From the NCBI GenBank assembly GCA_005879805.1, contig VBKL01000125.1, forward strand, positions 1-47,546: a stretch of DNA of 47,546 nucleotides, written 5' to 3'. This DNA comes from Deltaproteobacteria bacterium. GTDB taxonomy: Bacteria; Myxococcota; Myxococcia; Myxococcales; 40CM-4-68-19. A program made the translations under genes and the position numbers. Positions 20,642 through 29,703 of the stretch are shown in pieces (position 1 is the first letter of the stretch; each line of letters starts with the position of its first letter). Under the pieces are notes generated by a model. It had not been told where the DNA came from. It was given only the letters and a program-made list of their open reading frames with translations, and did no database searches.

Positions 20642-20665
20642 GTTGCGGCTCCTGGTCGAGGTGGT

Positions 20666-20696
20666 GCGGCGGCGTGTAGCACACCAGCGCCGCCGC
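20666..20696 (-). terminator. GC-rich hairpin between the toroid-protein and PEBP genes
   Basis: A perfect 9-bp stem (GCGGCGGCG / CGCCGCCGC) with a 13-base loop lies 25 bp after the stop of the toroid-protein gene. There is no T tract, so it may be a weak terminator or a 3'-end stabiliser. Confidence 0.35.
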
Positions 20697-20721
20697 CTGC
20701 ACCTTCTTCCACGCGAGCCGG

Positions 20722-21828
20722 CTAGGAGGGACGCCCGCCGGCGTGGGGCCGGATCGCCAGGGTGATGAGCGAGGCGGCAGTGCAGAAGGTGGTGCTGGTG
20801 ATGCAGTGGTCGCCCCTCCAGGTCCCGTCGTCGCGCTGGATCTGAGCGAGGCGCACGCGCATCTCCTCGTGGAAGGTAGCGAACTCGGCGCCGCCCACCG
20901 CGGCCTTCGCCTCGGCCGTCATCATGTAGGAGACGTGCTCTTCGCCGCCGTAGGTCCCGAATCCGCGCATCAGCCGCTCGTTCGCGAGCTGGCCGCCGAC
21001 GCCCTGGGCGACCGCCTCCGCCTTGTGCTTCATGTCGCGGCTCCCTTCGGGTGAGGCGGGGGCCGCGGCCCTCACGCGCGCGGCGGCGATGACGCTGGCG
21101 GCAGCGGAGTAGAGGTCGACGCCGGCGCTCTCGCGATTGTCGAAGCTCTTCGTCTTCTCGTCGTACTTCCCCATCAGATTTGCATCGGCGCGAGCCAGCT
21201 TCTTCTGGTCGACCTTCGCTCCCGCGACGCTGGCGGCGTGAAGGCCATTTGCGGCGAACGCGCTCGACAAGAGAGGTGCCCAGCCGTCCTTGGAGAAGCT
21301 GCCGTCGGCTTGCTGGGCGCGCTCGATGCGCCGCACGCAATCAGCGAGAGCGGCCTCGGCGGCGCCGCGGCCGTCGCGCGGCAACGTCGGGAGCGCCTCG
21401 GCGAGGAACTGCGCGGCGAGATAGGTGTCCACGTTGCGCCCGAGCTTGCGCTGCGGAAGCGTGCCCGGCTCCTGCACCGCGATCTGATCGGCAGGCGCGT
21501 GCTGCACCGCCGAGACCACGTACTCGACCGCGCGCCGGGTCCGGGCCTGGAACTCGCCTTGCGACCCGGTATGCCCCATCCGGATGAGCGCGATCCCGGC
21601 GATGGCGGTGGTGGCGACGTCGGGGCTCTGCGAATGGGTTTCGGCGCCCCAGCTTCCGTCCTGGTTCTGCGCGGCTACCAGCCACTGCAGCGGGCGATCG
21701 AGGTCGAGCGCGTCGCGATGGGCTTCTTGGGGCTTGACGTCCCGCGGCATGGGACGCCGCGGACTGGTACCGAAGGCAGCAGCGGAGAGGAGAACGACGG
21801 CACAACTACCGACCAACAGGGTTTTCAT
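20722..21828 (-). CDS. Secreted prenyltransferase/squalene-oxidase-repeat (alpha-toroid) protein
   Basis: 368 residues with a signal peptide (about 1-20). It carries QW-type repeats typical of alpha/alpha toroids: AAQNQDGSWGAE near 52-63, RAQQADGSFSKDG, and QRDDGTWRGD near the C-terminus. I do not see the DXDD motif of squalene-hopene cyclases, so a terpene cyclase activity is not supported; related secreted proteins use the fold for binding. The middle has an Ala/Lys-rich linker. It lies 59 bp downstream of aroG on the same strand. Confidence 0.75.
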   Translation of the reverse strand: MKTLLVGSCAVVLLSAAAFGTSPRRPMPRDVKPQEAHRDALDLDRPLQWLVAAQNQDGSWGAETHSQSPDVATTAIAGIALIRMGHTGSQGEFQARTRRAVEYVVSAVQHAPADQIAVQEPGTLPQRKLGRNVDTYLAAQFLAEALPTLPRDGRGAAEAALADCVRRIERAQQADGSFSKDGWAPLLSSAFAANGLHAASVAGAKVDQKKLARADANLMGKYDEKTKSFDNRESAGVDLYSAAASVIAAARVRAAAPASPEGSRDMKHKAEAVAQGVGGQLANERLMRGFGTYGGEEHVSYMMTAEAKAAVGGAEFATFHEEMRVRLAQIQRDDGTWRGDHCITSTTFCTAASLITLAIRPHAGGRPS

Positions 21829-21887
21829 GGGAGGGAACCTTTCGTCGAAGGGCCTCCCTTCCGGAACGCGCGGTTGCCCACCCGGAT

Positions 21888-22952
21888 CTATCGGTCGGCG
21901 AGGACCAGCCGCCGGTTCCGCACGGCTTGTGCGAGCCCTTCGAGGAGGCCGATGCTGTCCTCCCACCCGAGACACGGGTCGGTGATGCTGCGGCCGTACT
22001 CGAGCGGCTTGTGCGGCGCGAGGTCCTGCCGGCCCTCCTGGAGATGCGACTCGACCATGACCGCGACGATCCGGTCGTCGCCGCGCGCCACTTGCGCTCC
22101 CACGTCTCGCGCCACGTCGAGTTGCAGCTTGTGCTGCTTGCGCGCGTTGGCATGCGAGCAGTCGATCATGACCCTCGCCGCGAGACCCGCCTGGCCAAGC
22201 TCCTTGCACGCCGCCTCCACGCTCGCGGCATCGTAGTTCGGCGCTTTGCCCCCGCGCAGGATGAGGTGGCAATCCTCGTTGCCATTGGTGGACACGATCG
22301 CCGAGCGCCCGGACTTGGTGACCGAGAGGAAGTGGTGGGGGCTCGTCGCCGCCCGGATGGCATCCACGGCGATGCGCACGTTCCCGTCGGTGCCGTTCTT
22401 GAAGCCGACCGGCGAGGAGAGCCCGGAAGCGAGCTCGCGGTGTACCTGCGACTCGGTCGTGCGCGCGCCGATCGCGCCCCAGGCGATCAGGTCGGCCGTG
22501 TACTGGGGCGTGATGGTGTCGAGGAACTCGGTCGCGCAGGGCAGCCCTAGCGAGGTGATGTCCGCGAGCAGGCGGCGGGCGAGCCGCAAGCCCTCGTTGA
22601 TCTCGAAGCTGCCGTCGAGGCGCGGGTCGTTGATGAGGCCCTTCCAACCGACGTTGGTGCGCGGCTTTTCGAAATAGACGCGCATGACGACGAACAGGTC
22701 CGCGCCGAGGCGATCGACCTCGGCCCGAAGCCGCGTCGCGTAGTCCAGCGCCGACCGCGGATCGTGGATCGAGCAGGGCCCGACCACCACCAGGAGCCTG
22801 TCGTCGCCCCCGACCAGGATGCGGTGGATGGTCTGGCGCGCCGCGTACACCCCGGCGGCCATCTCTTCGGAAGCGGGAACCTCCCGCAGCACCTGCTCGG
22901 GCGGAGAAAGCTCCTTGATCTCCCGGATGCGGACGTCGTCGATTGGCTTCAT
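21888..22952 (-). CDS. aroG: 3-deoxy-7-phosphoheptulonate (DAHP) synthase, class I
   Basis: 354 residues, the AroG/F/H length. Motifs are VVVGPCSIHDPRSALDYA, YFEKPRTNVGWKGLINDP, GFKNGTDGNVRIAVDAI, an IDCSHANARKQ segment and VAVMVESHLQEG. It joins phosphoenolpyruvate and erythrose-4-phosphate, the first step of the shikimate pathway, and such enzymes are normally feedback-inhibited by aromatic amino acids. The ATG is preceded by TGGAG. No other shikimate gene is adjacent; the gene lies between a DUF3365 haem protein and a toroid protein. Confidence 0.96.
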   Translation of the reverse strand: MKPIDDVRIREIKELSPPEQVLREVPASEEMAAGVYAARQTIHRILVGGDDRLLVVVGPCSIHDPRSALDYATRLRAEVDRLGADLFVVMRVYFEKPRTNVGWKGLINDPRLDGSFEINEGLRLARRLLADITSLGLPCATEFLDTITPQYTADLIAWGAIGARTTESQVHRELASGLSSPVGFKNGTDGNVRIAVDAIRAATSPHHFLSVTKSGRSAIVSTNGNEDCHLILRGGKAPNYDAASVEAACKELGQAGLAARVMIDCSHANARKQHKLQLDVARDVGAQVARGDDRIVAVMVESHLQEGRQDLAPHKPLEYGRSITDPCLGWEDSIGLLEGLAQAVRNRRLVLADR

Positions 22953-22978
22953 CACGCTCCAGATGCTCCGCCGGCCGG

Positions 22979-23506
22979 CTACTTCGCGGCCTCCGCCCAC
23001 CAGAATCCCCGCAGGTCGCCGAGGGCATATCCGAAAGACTGGTCGCGCGGGTAGGCCGCTTCGAGCCAGGCGCGGGTGCTCTCCGCCACTTCCGCGCGGT
23101 CGGCGTGGCAGGACAAACACCGCTTGCGGATCTCGATCGGGCGCAACAGACCCACGCGGTCGCCCAGATCGAAGACGGCCGGTTCGACCTCGGAAGCCTT
23201 CTTGCCGTCCGTCTGCGCGAGGTAAGCCTTCGCCCACCCCGGAGGAGCGTTGCGCGGGTTGCGCAGCCGCGCGCTCGTGCGGCCCACCTCCACGCCCGGG
23301 GGCCCGCGGACGCCCTCGCAGCGGGAGGCGTTCGCGTCCGGGTCCCCTTCGCCGAATCGCCGCTCCGCATCGCAGGCGGCGGCGCGGATGGCGGCCTCGG
23401 CCGAGGCGAGCCCACGGCGGAGCTGCGCCGGCGCTTGCGCGGGCGCGAACTGCGACGGCGTGGGCCCGGCGAGGAGCAGGACGAGAGCTGCGAGAGCGAG
23501 TCGCAA
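22979..23506 (-). CDS. DUF3365 (Tll0287-like) c-type haem protein, exported
   Basis: 175 residues with a signal peptide (about 1-20), one CxxCH haem site (CLSCH, 130-134), and the DUF3365 hallmark RTSARLRNPRNAPPGW near 77-91. Members are periplasmic haem sensors or electron carriers. The start is TTG with GGAGG 5 bases before it. It lies between the kdd-mobA chimera and aroG with short gaps (33 and 26 bp), so cotranscription is likely. Confidence 0.82.
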   Translation of the reverse strand: MRLALAALVLLLAGPTPSQFAPAQAPAQLRRGLASAEAAIRAAACDAERRFGEGDPDANASRCEGVRGPPGVEVGRTSARLRNPRNAPPGWAKAYLAQTDGKKASEVEPAVFDLGDRVGLLRPIEIRKRCLSCHADRAEVAESTRAWLEAAYPRDQSFGYALGDLRGFWWAEAAK

Positions 23507-23539
23507 AAGAGCCTCCGCAGCATTTCATACGACGGCCGA

Positions 23540-24907
23540 TCAGAGCGTCGCAATCCGCGCCAGGTCCGCGCGGGTATCAGCGTCGAGAAACGGCTTTTCG
23601 TCCGCCCAAGGCACCTGTGCGGTGCGCACCGCGTCGAGGAGCCGTCTCGGGCCGACCGACCCCTCGCGGAGAGCGGCGGTGGCCGCGGGCAGACAGATCT
23701 CCCGCCGGTACACCGCGCAGAGCGGTTGCAAATGCCCGCCGTTCACCGGAACGGCGGCGTCGTGGCCCGCGAGGGCCGCGAAGAGCGCCTCGAGAAGCGA
23801 CGGATCGACGGCGAAGGGCATGTCTCCGCCGCAGCAGAACGCGATCTCGGCGGTGCTCACCGCGAGCCCCGCTTCGATACCCGCAAGCGGCGTGGAGACG
23901 AGGGCGCGATCCCGGATCAGTCGCGCATTGCCGCTGAAAGACCCATAGCGGGAGGGCTCCTTGGCGACGAGCAGGACGTCCGCGAATCGCTTGGCGCAGG
24001 CGCGCATGAGGCGGACGTCCTTTCCCACGCCCTCGGCCCCGAGGGCCGCGGCGGTGAAGCTCGTGGCCATGCTGAAGAAGAGGACTTCCCCTCCCTCGCG
24101 AGCGGCGAGGATGCTCGCCATCTCGGTCCCGGGAACGCTCGCGCAGTTGACCACCAGATCGAAATCGCGCGCCTTCTCGAAGAGCTCCAGCGGCTTCGTT
24201 GCGTCAGCCTGCACCGCGGCGTCGGCGAGCCCTTCCTTCACCAGCCGCTCGGCAGCCGCTCCCTCGTAGTCGAGCGCCGTCACGTGCGCGGAGAGCTTGC
24301 GGGCCTGCGCGGCGGCGAGCGATCCGCTCTTCCCCGCTCCGAGGACCAGGACCCGCATCCCGGGCTTCACCAGCCGCGCCACCCAGGCGGGCGCGCCGCA
24401 CACGTCGAGGACCGCGAGCGACATCTCCAGCGGCAGATCCTCCGGCAAGGGCGCCCACAATCCGCTCGCGAAGAGCACAGCCTTTCCGCGCACCGCGAGG
24501 CGCTCCGCCTTCGGCTCGACCGAGACGACCTCGTCGAGGATCAGGGGCGTCAGCGTCAAGGAGACGAGCGTCGCGATCCGATCGCCGGCCTTCAGCTCGG
24601 AGGCCGCGGGATGCCCCGGCCCGATGCGCGCGACGCGTCCGATGAGCATCCCACCCGACCCCGTAACCGGATTGTGCATCTTGCCCCGGTTGCGCACGAT
24701 CGCCGAGACGAAGCCCGCGAGCACTCGCGGCTCCTTCTCCGCTTGCTTCCAAAGCTGCCGGAAGCTCGCGGCGTCGATGTTGAGGTGCTCCACGTCGATG
24801 AGCAGCTCGTCGTCGCCGAGGGGCATCGTCGGATCGAGGACCTCCGCCTGCTGCGGCAGGACGCCCTTGGGCTCCACCACGCGGCGCAGCCCGTACGGGT
24901 CAGGCAT
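23540..24907 (-). CDS. kdd: Chimera: 3,5-diaminohexanoate dehydrogenase fused to C-terminal MobA-like domain
   Basis: 455 residues. Residues 1-298 are Kdd: [38 protein letters not shown], the nucleotide loop [10 protein letters not shown] (187-195) and [17 protein letters not shown]. Kdd oxidises L-erythro-3,5-diaminohexanoate with NAD. The family C-terminus (about 35 residues) is missing. From about 302 the sequence is the C-terminal two-thirds of a MobA-type nucleotidyltransferase: [30 protein letters not shown] (360-365), [10 protein letters not shown]. The MobA N-terminal GGxSxRxGxDK loop is absent, so that half should be inactive. The join is near 24010. The ATG overlaps the slipin gene by 8 bp. 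Confidence 0.88.
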   Translation of the reverse strand: MPDPYGLRRVVEPKGVLPQQAEVLDPTMPLGDDELLIDVEHLNIDAASFRQLWKQAEKEPRVLAGFVSAIVRNRGKMHNPVTGSGGMLIGRVARIGPGHPAASELKAGDRIATLVSLTLTPLILDEVVSVEPKAERLAVRGKAVLFASGLWAPLPEDLPLEMSLAVLDVCGAPAWVARLVKPGMRVLVLGAGKSGSLAAAQARKLSAHVTALDYEGAAAERLVKEGLADAAVQADATKPLELFEKARDFDLVVNCASVPGTEMASILAAREGGEVLFFSMATSFTAAALGAEGVGKDVRLMRACAKRFADVLLVAKEPSRYGSFSGNARLIRDRALVSTPLAGIEAGLAVSTAEIAFCCGGDMPFAVDPSLLEALFAALAGHDAAVPVNGGHLQPLCAVYRREICLPAATAALREGSVGPRRLLDAVRTAQVPWADEKPFLDADTRADLARIATL

Positions 24908-25760
24908 CCTTGTCTCCGGACGGACCGCGCGCGGGAACGGGGACGCGGGGCGCCTGATCCGGGATCTGCGTCGACGGCGATGGTGCCGCGAGGGCGGGCG
25001 GACGGACCTCCGCCTGTGGGTGTCCCCGCTCGAGGAAGGGCCGCAACAGATCGATGGGCAGCGGGAAGATGGTAGTCGACGCCTTCTCCGCGCTGATCTC
25101 CACCAGCGTCTGCAGATAGCGGAGCTGCAAAGCCGAAGGGTGGACGGCGATGACGTCCGCCGCCATTCCCAGCTTCTCGGCCGCCTGGTACTCGCCTTCG
25201 GCGGCGATGATCTTGGCGCGGCGCTCGCGCTCCGCCTCCGCTTGCCGCGCCATCGCCCGCTGCATCTCGGGCGGCAGGTCGATGGCCTTCACTTCCACCG
25301 CGGTCACCTTGATGCCCCAGGGCTCGGTGTGGAGGTCGAGGACCTGCTGGAGCTCCTTGTTGATCTTCTCGCGCTGGGCGAGGAGATCGTCGAGCTCCAG
25401 CTTGCCGAGGGTGGAACGCAAGGTGGTCTGCGCGAGCTGGGAGGTCGCGTAGAGGAAGTTCTCCACCTGGATGACGGCGCGCTCCGCGTCGATGACGCGG
25501 AAATAGATGACCGCGCTGACCTTGAGGCTGACGTTGTCGCGGGTGATGACGTCCTGCGGGGGCACGTCGCGGGTCACCGTGCGCAGGTCGACCTTCACCA
25601 TCCGGTCGACGCCGGGGACGATCCAGTTGAGCCCCGCGCGCTTGGTCTCGGCGAAGCGGCCGAGCCGGAAGATGACGCCCGACTCGTACTCCTGGATGAC
25701 GCGGAGGCCCGAGATGAACCACAGCCCCACGGGGATGAGGAAGAAGAGCAGCGGGCTCAC
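24900..25760 (-). CDS. Slipin / stomatin-like SPFH membrane protein
   Basis: 286 residues. An N-terminal hydrophobic segment (3-19) is followed by the SPFH domain: [48 protein letters not shown] and [20 protein letters not shown]. The C-terminal 40 residues are Pro-rich. Slipins oligomerise in the membrane and pair with NfeD proteases encoded next to them. The start is GTG with AGGAGGT 8 bases upstream, overlapping the nfeD stop by 4 bp (GTGA). Confidence 0.95.
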   Translation of the reverse strand: MSPLLFFLIPVGLWFISGLRVIQEYESGVIFRLGRFAETKRAGLNWIVPGVDRMVKVDLRTVTRDVPPQDVITRDNVSLKVSAVIYFRVIDAERAVIQVENFLYATSQLAQTTLRSTLGKLELDDLLAQREKINKELQQVLDLHTEPWGIKVTAVEVKAIDLPPEMQRAMARQAEAERERRAKIIAAEGEYQAAEKLGMAADVIAVHPSALQLRYLQTLVEISAEKASTTIFPLPIDLLRPFLERGHPQAEVRPPALAAPSPSTQIPDQAPRVPVPARGPSGDKDA

Positions 25761-27067
25761 GTGACGGTGACCTCCTGGAGCGCGGCGTCGAGCGGGGCGA
25801 CCTCGACGACGAGCCCGTGGACGCCGACGACGCGGACGCGGGTCCCGGTGGCGATCGGCTCGATTGCGCGAGCCGCCCACAGCTCGCCATGCACCAGCAC
25901 CCTGCCCGGCTCGGATCCGATGTCGTCGCGCACTTCCCCGATCTCGCCGAGCAGCCCCTGGGCCCCGGCGAGAAGCGGCTGCCCGGCGCTGCTCGTCAGC
26001 TTCCATACCAAGGTCCCGGTGATGATTCCGAGCGCCGCGCCGACCGGCACCACCACCTGCCAGCCGAGACCGAAGTCGGGATCCGCCCAGAAGCCGCCTC
26101 CGACGTGTCCTACCAGGAACAAGGATCCGATGACGATGGTGACGAGGCCGGCGCCGATGAACCAGCCATGCCCGCCGAGCAACATCTCGGCCGCGAGGAG
26201 GGCGACCCCGCCTATGACGAGCGCGAGGGCGCCGGCATTGACGGGAAGCATCTGGAAGGACATGGCCGCGATGAGCAGGCAAATGGCGCCGACGATGCCG
26301 GGCACGATGGTTCCGGGGTGGAACATCTCGAGGAGGATGCCGATCACGCCGATCATGGCGATGAGATAGGCCACCTCGGGATTGGCGACGCCGTGCAGCA
26401 CCCGATCCCGGACGGTCCAGGAGACGTTGCGCAGCTCGGCCCCGGCCGTGTGCAGGCGGCGCTTCTCGCCTGCGATTTCGATCTCGCGGCCGTCGATCTT
26501 CTGCAACAGCTCGGGCAGGTCCTCGGCGATGAGGTCGATGACCCGCTCCTTCTGCGCCTGCGAGGCGGTGATGCTCACGCTCTCGCGCACCGCTTTCTCC
26601 GCCCAATCGATATTGCGGGAGCGCCGTTCCGCGATGGCGCGGACGAAGGCGGCGGTGTCGTTCTCGATCTTGCGGGCCATGTCCTCGAGCTTGCCGTTCT
26701 CGTCCTTGCCGCCGGAGCCGCCGAGGACCCCGACCGGGTGGGCCGCGCCGATGTTGGTCGAGGGCGCCATCGCGGCAACGTGGGCCGCGAGCGTGAGGAA
26801 GACGCCGGCGGAGCCAGCCCGGGCGCCGGGAGGCCCGACCCAGAAGACGACGGGGACCTTGGCGGACAGCTCCGCCTGGACCACGTCGCGGGTGGTGGAG
26901 AGCAACCCTCCCGGCGTGTCGAGGCGGACGACCAACGCTTCCGCGCCGCTCGTCTCGGCGTCGTGGATGGCATCGATGAGAAACCGTCCCGATCCCGGAT
27001 CGATCGATCCGCGAAGCTCCGCGACCGAGATGAATGACCCTGCGGCGAGCAGGATGGCGGCGATCAT
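25757..27067 (-). CDS. NfeD-like membrane serine protease (ClpP-class)
   Basis: 436 residues. The N-terminal ClpP-like domain has [16 protein letters not shown] and the nucleophile Ser86 in GARAGSAG. Four to five membrane helices follow (about 235-355), then a C-terminal OB-fold NfeD domain ([12 protein letters not shown] ... [16 protein letters not shown]). The long NfeD form cleaves slipin C-termini in characterised homologues. It overlaps the uracil-DNA glycosylase gene (4 bp) and the slipin gene (4 bp), so the three are one transcript. Confidence 0.94.
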   Translation of the reverse strand: MIAAILLAAGSFISVAELRGSIDPGSGRFLIDAIHDAETSGAEALVVRLDTPGGLLSTTRDVVQAELSAKVPVVFWVGPPGARAGSAGVFLTLAAHVAAMAPSTNIGAAHPVGVLGGSGGKDENGKLEDMARKIENDTAAFVRAIAERRSRNIDWAEKAVRESVSITASQAQKERVIDLIAEDLPELLQKIDGREIEIAGEKRRLHTAGAELRNVSWTVRDRVLHGVANPEVAYLIAMIGVIGILLEMFHPGTIVPGIVGAICLLIAAMSFQMLPVNAGALALVIGGVALLAAEMLLGGHGWFIGAGLVTIVIGSLFLVGHVGGGFWADPDFGLGWQVVVPVGAALGIITGTLVWKLTSSAGQPLLAGAQGLLGEIGEVRDDIGSEPGRVLVHGELWAARAIEPIATGTRVRVVGVHGLVVEVAPLDAALQEVTVT

Positions 27068-27798
27068 CGGCTACGCTCCAGTCCCAGCTTCTTCATCACC
27101 TTCTGCAGATCGTCCCAGACCTTCCCCTTCTCCTGCGGCGAACGGAGGAGGTAAGCCGGGTGGAAGGTCGGCATGACGGGAATGCCTTCGTACTCGCGCC
27201 AGTTGCCGCGCAGGCGGGAGATGGGGGTCTCGTCCCGGAGCAGGGCCTGGGCGGCGAACTTCCCCAGGGTGACGATGGCCTCGGGCTGGACGGCCGCGAG
27301 CTGCCCTTTGAGGAACGTTTCGCAGGAGGCGAGCTCGTCTTGCTCCGGATTGCGATTGTTGGGCGGCCTGCACTTCACCGTGTTGCAGATGTAGACGTCC
27401 TCGCGGCGCAGGCCCATCGCCTCGATCATCTTGGTGAGGAGCTGTCCGGCCTTCCCTACGAACGGCTCGCCCTTCTTGTCCTCGTCCTCGCCGGGCGCCT
27501 CTCCGACGAACATGAGGCGCGCCTCGGGATCGCCGACCCCGAAGACCAGGTTGGTGCGACCCTTGTGGAGCTTGCAGCGGGTGCATTCACCCATCTCTTC
27601 GCGGACCGATTCCAGGCTCACCACGGGGAGCTTGCGGGGCATGGGCGTTGCGGGCACCTGACGAGCGGGTTCGGGTTCGAGGGCGGCCGGCCGGGGCTCG
27701 AAGACGACCATCCGATCGCCTCGCTCCGAGACCCAGGAAAGCCAGGCGCGCAGCTCGGTCAACGCCGCCGCTGCGTAAGCCGTATCGTCCGACTGCAC
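27064..27798 (-). CDS. Uracil-DNA glycosylase, family 4 (Fe-S)
   Basis: 244 residues from a GTG at 27798 with GGAGG 7 bases upstream; earlier in-frame starts would read through a dispersed repeat. Motifs are the Fe-S cysteines CTRC and, further on, CNTVKC with a fourth Cys in ELASCETF; the active-site [17 protein letters not shown]; and the late [10 protein letters not shown] with the conserved His. It excises uracil from DNA. It is the first gene of a UDG-nfeD-slipin-kdd overlapping series. Confidence 0.93.
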   Translation of the reverse strand: MQSDDTAYAAAALTELRAWLSWVSERGDRMVVFEPRPAALEPEPARQVPATPMPRKLPVVSLESVREEMGECTRCKLHKGRTNLVFGVGDPEARLMFVGEAPGEDEDKKGEPFVGKAGQLLTKMIEAMGLRREDVYICNTVKCRPPNNRNPEQDELASCETFLKGQLAAVQPEAIVTLGKFAAQALLRDETPISRLRGNWREYEGIPVMPTFHPAYLLRSPQEKGKVWDDLQKVMKKLGLERSR

Positions 27799-27816
27799 CG
27801 GGTCGCCTCCGTATGC

Positions 27817-27862
27817 TCCGCGCATTCGCGCTCCGCCCGTCTCGGGCAAAGCCCGTTCCTCC
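27817..27862. repeat. Dispersed 46-bp repeat, copy A
   Basis: 43 of 46 bases match copy B at 38923-38968. Each copy contains the small palindrome CGGGCAAAGCCCG. Both copies lie between a disrupted gene and the start of the next minus-strand gene, here 18 bp before the uracil-DNA glycosylase start. Confidence 0.85.
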
Positions 27863-27882
27863 GGGGAGGAAGGTTAACACGG

Positions 27883-28445
27883 TCAGTCCTTCCGGGCCCG
27901 GACCAGCTCCTCGCATGCGGCGGTGGAGGAACAGACCTTCTCGTCCTTCATCGCCCTCAGGTAGCGGACCACGTCCGCGATCTGCCGTTCGGTGAGCGAT
28001 TCGAAGGCCGGCATGCGGGCGCGGAAATGGAAGGCAGAGGCGTTGCGGACGTAGGGCGCGAGCTCCCCGGCGATCCAATACTCGGTGACGTTCCTGGGAA
28101 CGTTCAGCTCCGGCCCGACCGAGCCGCCGGCGAGATTCAGCGAATGGCAGCTCATGCAGTTCGCGCGGAAGACCTCGAATCCCGGACGCGCTGCGGGATT
28201 CCTGGGAAACGCTCGCGCGAAGGCTTCTCCGAGCGGCGCCAGCTCGATCCGCCCGAGCTGGTACGGCCAGGGAAGCGACGGGTCCTTCAGAGCGAAAGCA
28301 CGTCGGCAAGGGACCACGCCTGGTAGCGCATCTCGCGCTGGAAGGCGGGATCGGCGGGAACGATCACCCGATGGATTTGCAGGTTCGAAAGCCGTTCGTT
28401 GCCCGGAAGGGTCAGCGTCGCTAGAGCGATCAGCACCAGCGCCAT
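27883..28445 (-). pseudogene. Exported cytochrome c with frameshift and apparent internal loss
   Basis: Two overlapping frames make one protein. The first (28445 to 28287, 52 codons) has a signal peptide (MALVLIALATLTLPG) and ends YQAWSLADVL-SL-stop. The second (in frame from about 28317 to 27883) continues KDPSLPWPYQLGRIELAP and carries a class I cytochrome domain with CMSCH, the PELNVPRNVTEYW segment and a distal Met in RARMPAF. Related secreted cytochromes I would expect have a longer oxidoreductase-like segment between these parts, so I infer loss of roughly 70 codons as well as the frame change. The cytochrome domain itself looks intact. Confidence 0.7.
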
Positions 28446-28452
28446 GCGACGC

Positions 28453-29646
28453 TCAGAGCAAGGCGCGGATGCGGTCCCAGAGCGCGTCGGCGACAGCGCG
28501 CTTGGTTCCCGCGAGCTCCGCACGGCCGCCATCGCGGCCGAGGACCACGACGCGATTCTCGTCGCCCGCGAATCCCTGCGAGACCTCGTTGGCAACGATG
28601 AGGTCGAGGTTCTTGCGGGCGAGCTTGTCGCGGGCGTTCTCTTCCACTCGCTCCGTCTCCGCAGCGAATCCCACCAGGAGCGGACGTCCCTGCGCGCCGG
28701 CGAATCGGGTCCCCAGGCCGGCGAGGACGTCCGGGGTGCGCACGAGCCGCAGCGTCTCCTCACCCTCCTTCTTCTTCACCTTCTGCTCGGAGAATTCGGA
28801 AGGCCGCTGGTCGGCGACCGCGGCGGCCATCACCACCACCCTCGCGCCGTCCAGGCTGGAGTTTACTGCCGATTCGAGATCCTGGGCGCTGACGATGCGC
28901 AATACCCGGACCCCGGCCGGCGGCGCCACTTCCGTCGGCCCGGCGATCAGGGTCACCTCCGCGCCCCGATCCCGCGCTGCCTCGGCGACGGCAAACCCCA
29001 TGCGGCCGCTGCTCGGGTTCGACAGATACCGGACCGGATCGAGCGCCTCGCGGGTGGGCCCCGCGGTGACCAGGACGGCGATCCCTTCCAGATCGCGAGG
29101 GCCGAGCGCGCGCAGCGCCGCGGAGGCGATCTCCTGCGCCTCGACCATGCGCCCGGGCCCGACGTGGCTCCGCTCCGCCATCTCGCCCTCGGCGGGTCCG
29201 AGGAAGCGGACCCCTCGCTCGGCGAGCGCACGCACGTTTTCCTGGGTCGCGGGGCTGCGCCACATGCGCTCGTTCATGGCGGGCGCCGCGATCCAGAGCC
29301 GCGGCTCGATGGCGAGGAGCGTCGCCGTGACCACGTCGTCCGCCAGCCCGGCCCGGAGCTTCGCGAGAAGGTCCGCCGTCGCGGGAGCAATCACCGCCAC
29401 GCCGGCCCAGTCCGCGAGCGAAACGTGCCCCGCGGCGAGGATGGTCGGATCCGATCCGCCGCCGTCCCAAAGACCGGTCGCCACCGCGTTGCCGGTGAGC
29501 GCGTGGAAGGTGAGCGGCGTCACGAACCGCTGCGCGGCCGGCGTCAACGCGCAGCGCACCTCCGCTCCCGCCTTGACGAGGAGGCGCGCCGCCTCGCACG
29601 CCTTGAAGGCCGCGATTCCACCTCCCACGCAGAGGAGCACGCGCAC
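28453..29646 (-). CDS. coaBC: Bifunctional phosphopantothenoylcysteine decarboxylase / synthetase
   Basis: 397 residues. The N-terminal CoaC half has GGGIAAFKACEAARLLV, the active His in GHVSLADWAG and the substrate-binding APAMNERMW. The C-terminal CoaB half has VTAGPTREALDPVRYLSN, SSGRMGFAVAEAA and FAAETERVEENARDKL. It makes 4'-phosphopantetheine for coenzyme A. The start is GTG (VRVLLCVGGG) and the ribosome site is weak. It is divergent from the histidine kinase; the damaged cytochrome gene starts 7 bp after its stop. Confidence 0.96.
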   Translation of the reverse strand: MRVLLCVGGGIAAFKACEAARLLVKAGAEVRCALTPAAQRFVTPLTFHALTGNAVATGLWDGGGSDPTILAAGHVSLADWAGVAVIAPATADLLAKLRAGLADDVVTATLLAIEPRLWIAAPAMNERMWRSPATQENVRALAERGVRFLGPAEGEMAERSHVGPGRMVEAQEIASAALRALGPRDLEGIAVLVTAGPTREALDPVRYLSNPSSGRMGFAVAEAARDRGAEVTLIAGPTEVAPPAGVRVLRIVSAQDLESAVNSSLDGARVVVMAAAVADQRPSEFSEQKVKKKEGEETLRLVRTPDVLAGLGTRFAGAQGRPLLVGFAAETERVEENARDKLARKNLDLIVANEVSQGFAGDENRVVVLGRDGGRAELAGTKRAVADALWDRIRALL

Positions 29647-29703
29647 CGCCCAAGCATGTCCGATCCACCGTGCAAGCTCCAGTTTTTCTGGTAGCTTCCT
29701 CAC

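Noticed and set aside
20722-23553. A single 943-codon minus-strand frame across the toroid, aroG and DUF3365 region
   Set aside because: Only the 3' third (toroid protein) is a real gene; the aroG and DUF3365 proteins are in other frames, so this is not a multidomain fusion.
24900-26606. 568-codon frame extending slipin far upstream
   Set aside because: The extra 282 codons lie antisense-frame over NfeD with no domain; the GTG with AGGAGGT at 25760 gives the standard slipin N-terminus.
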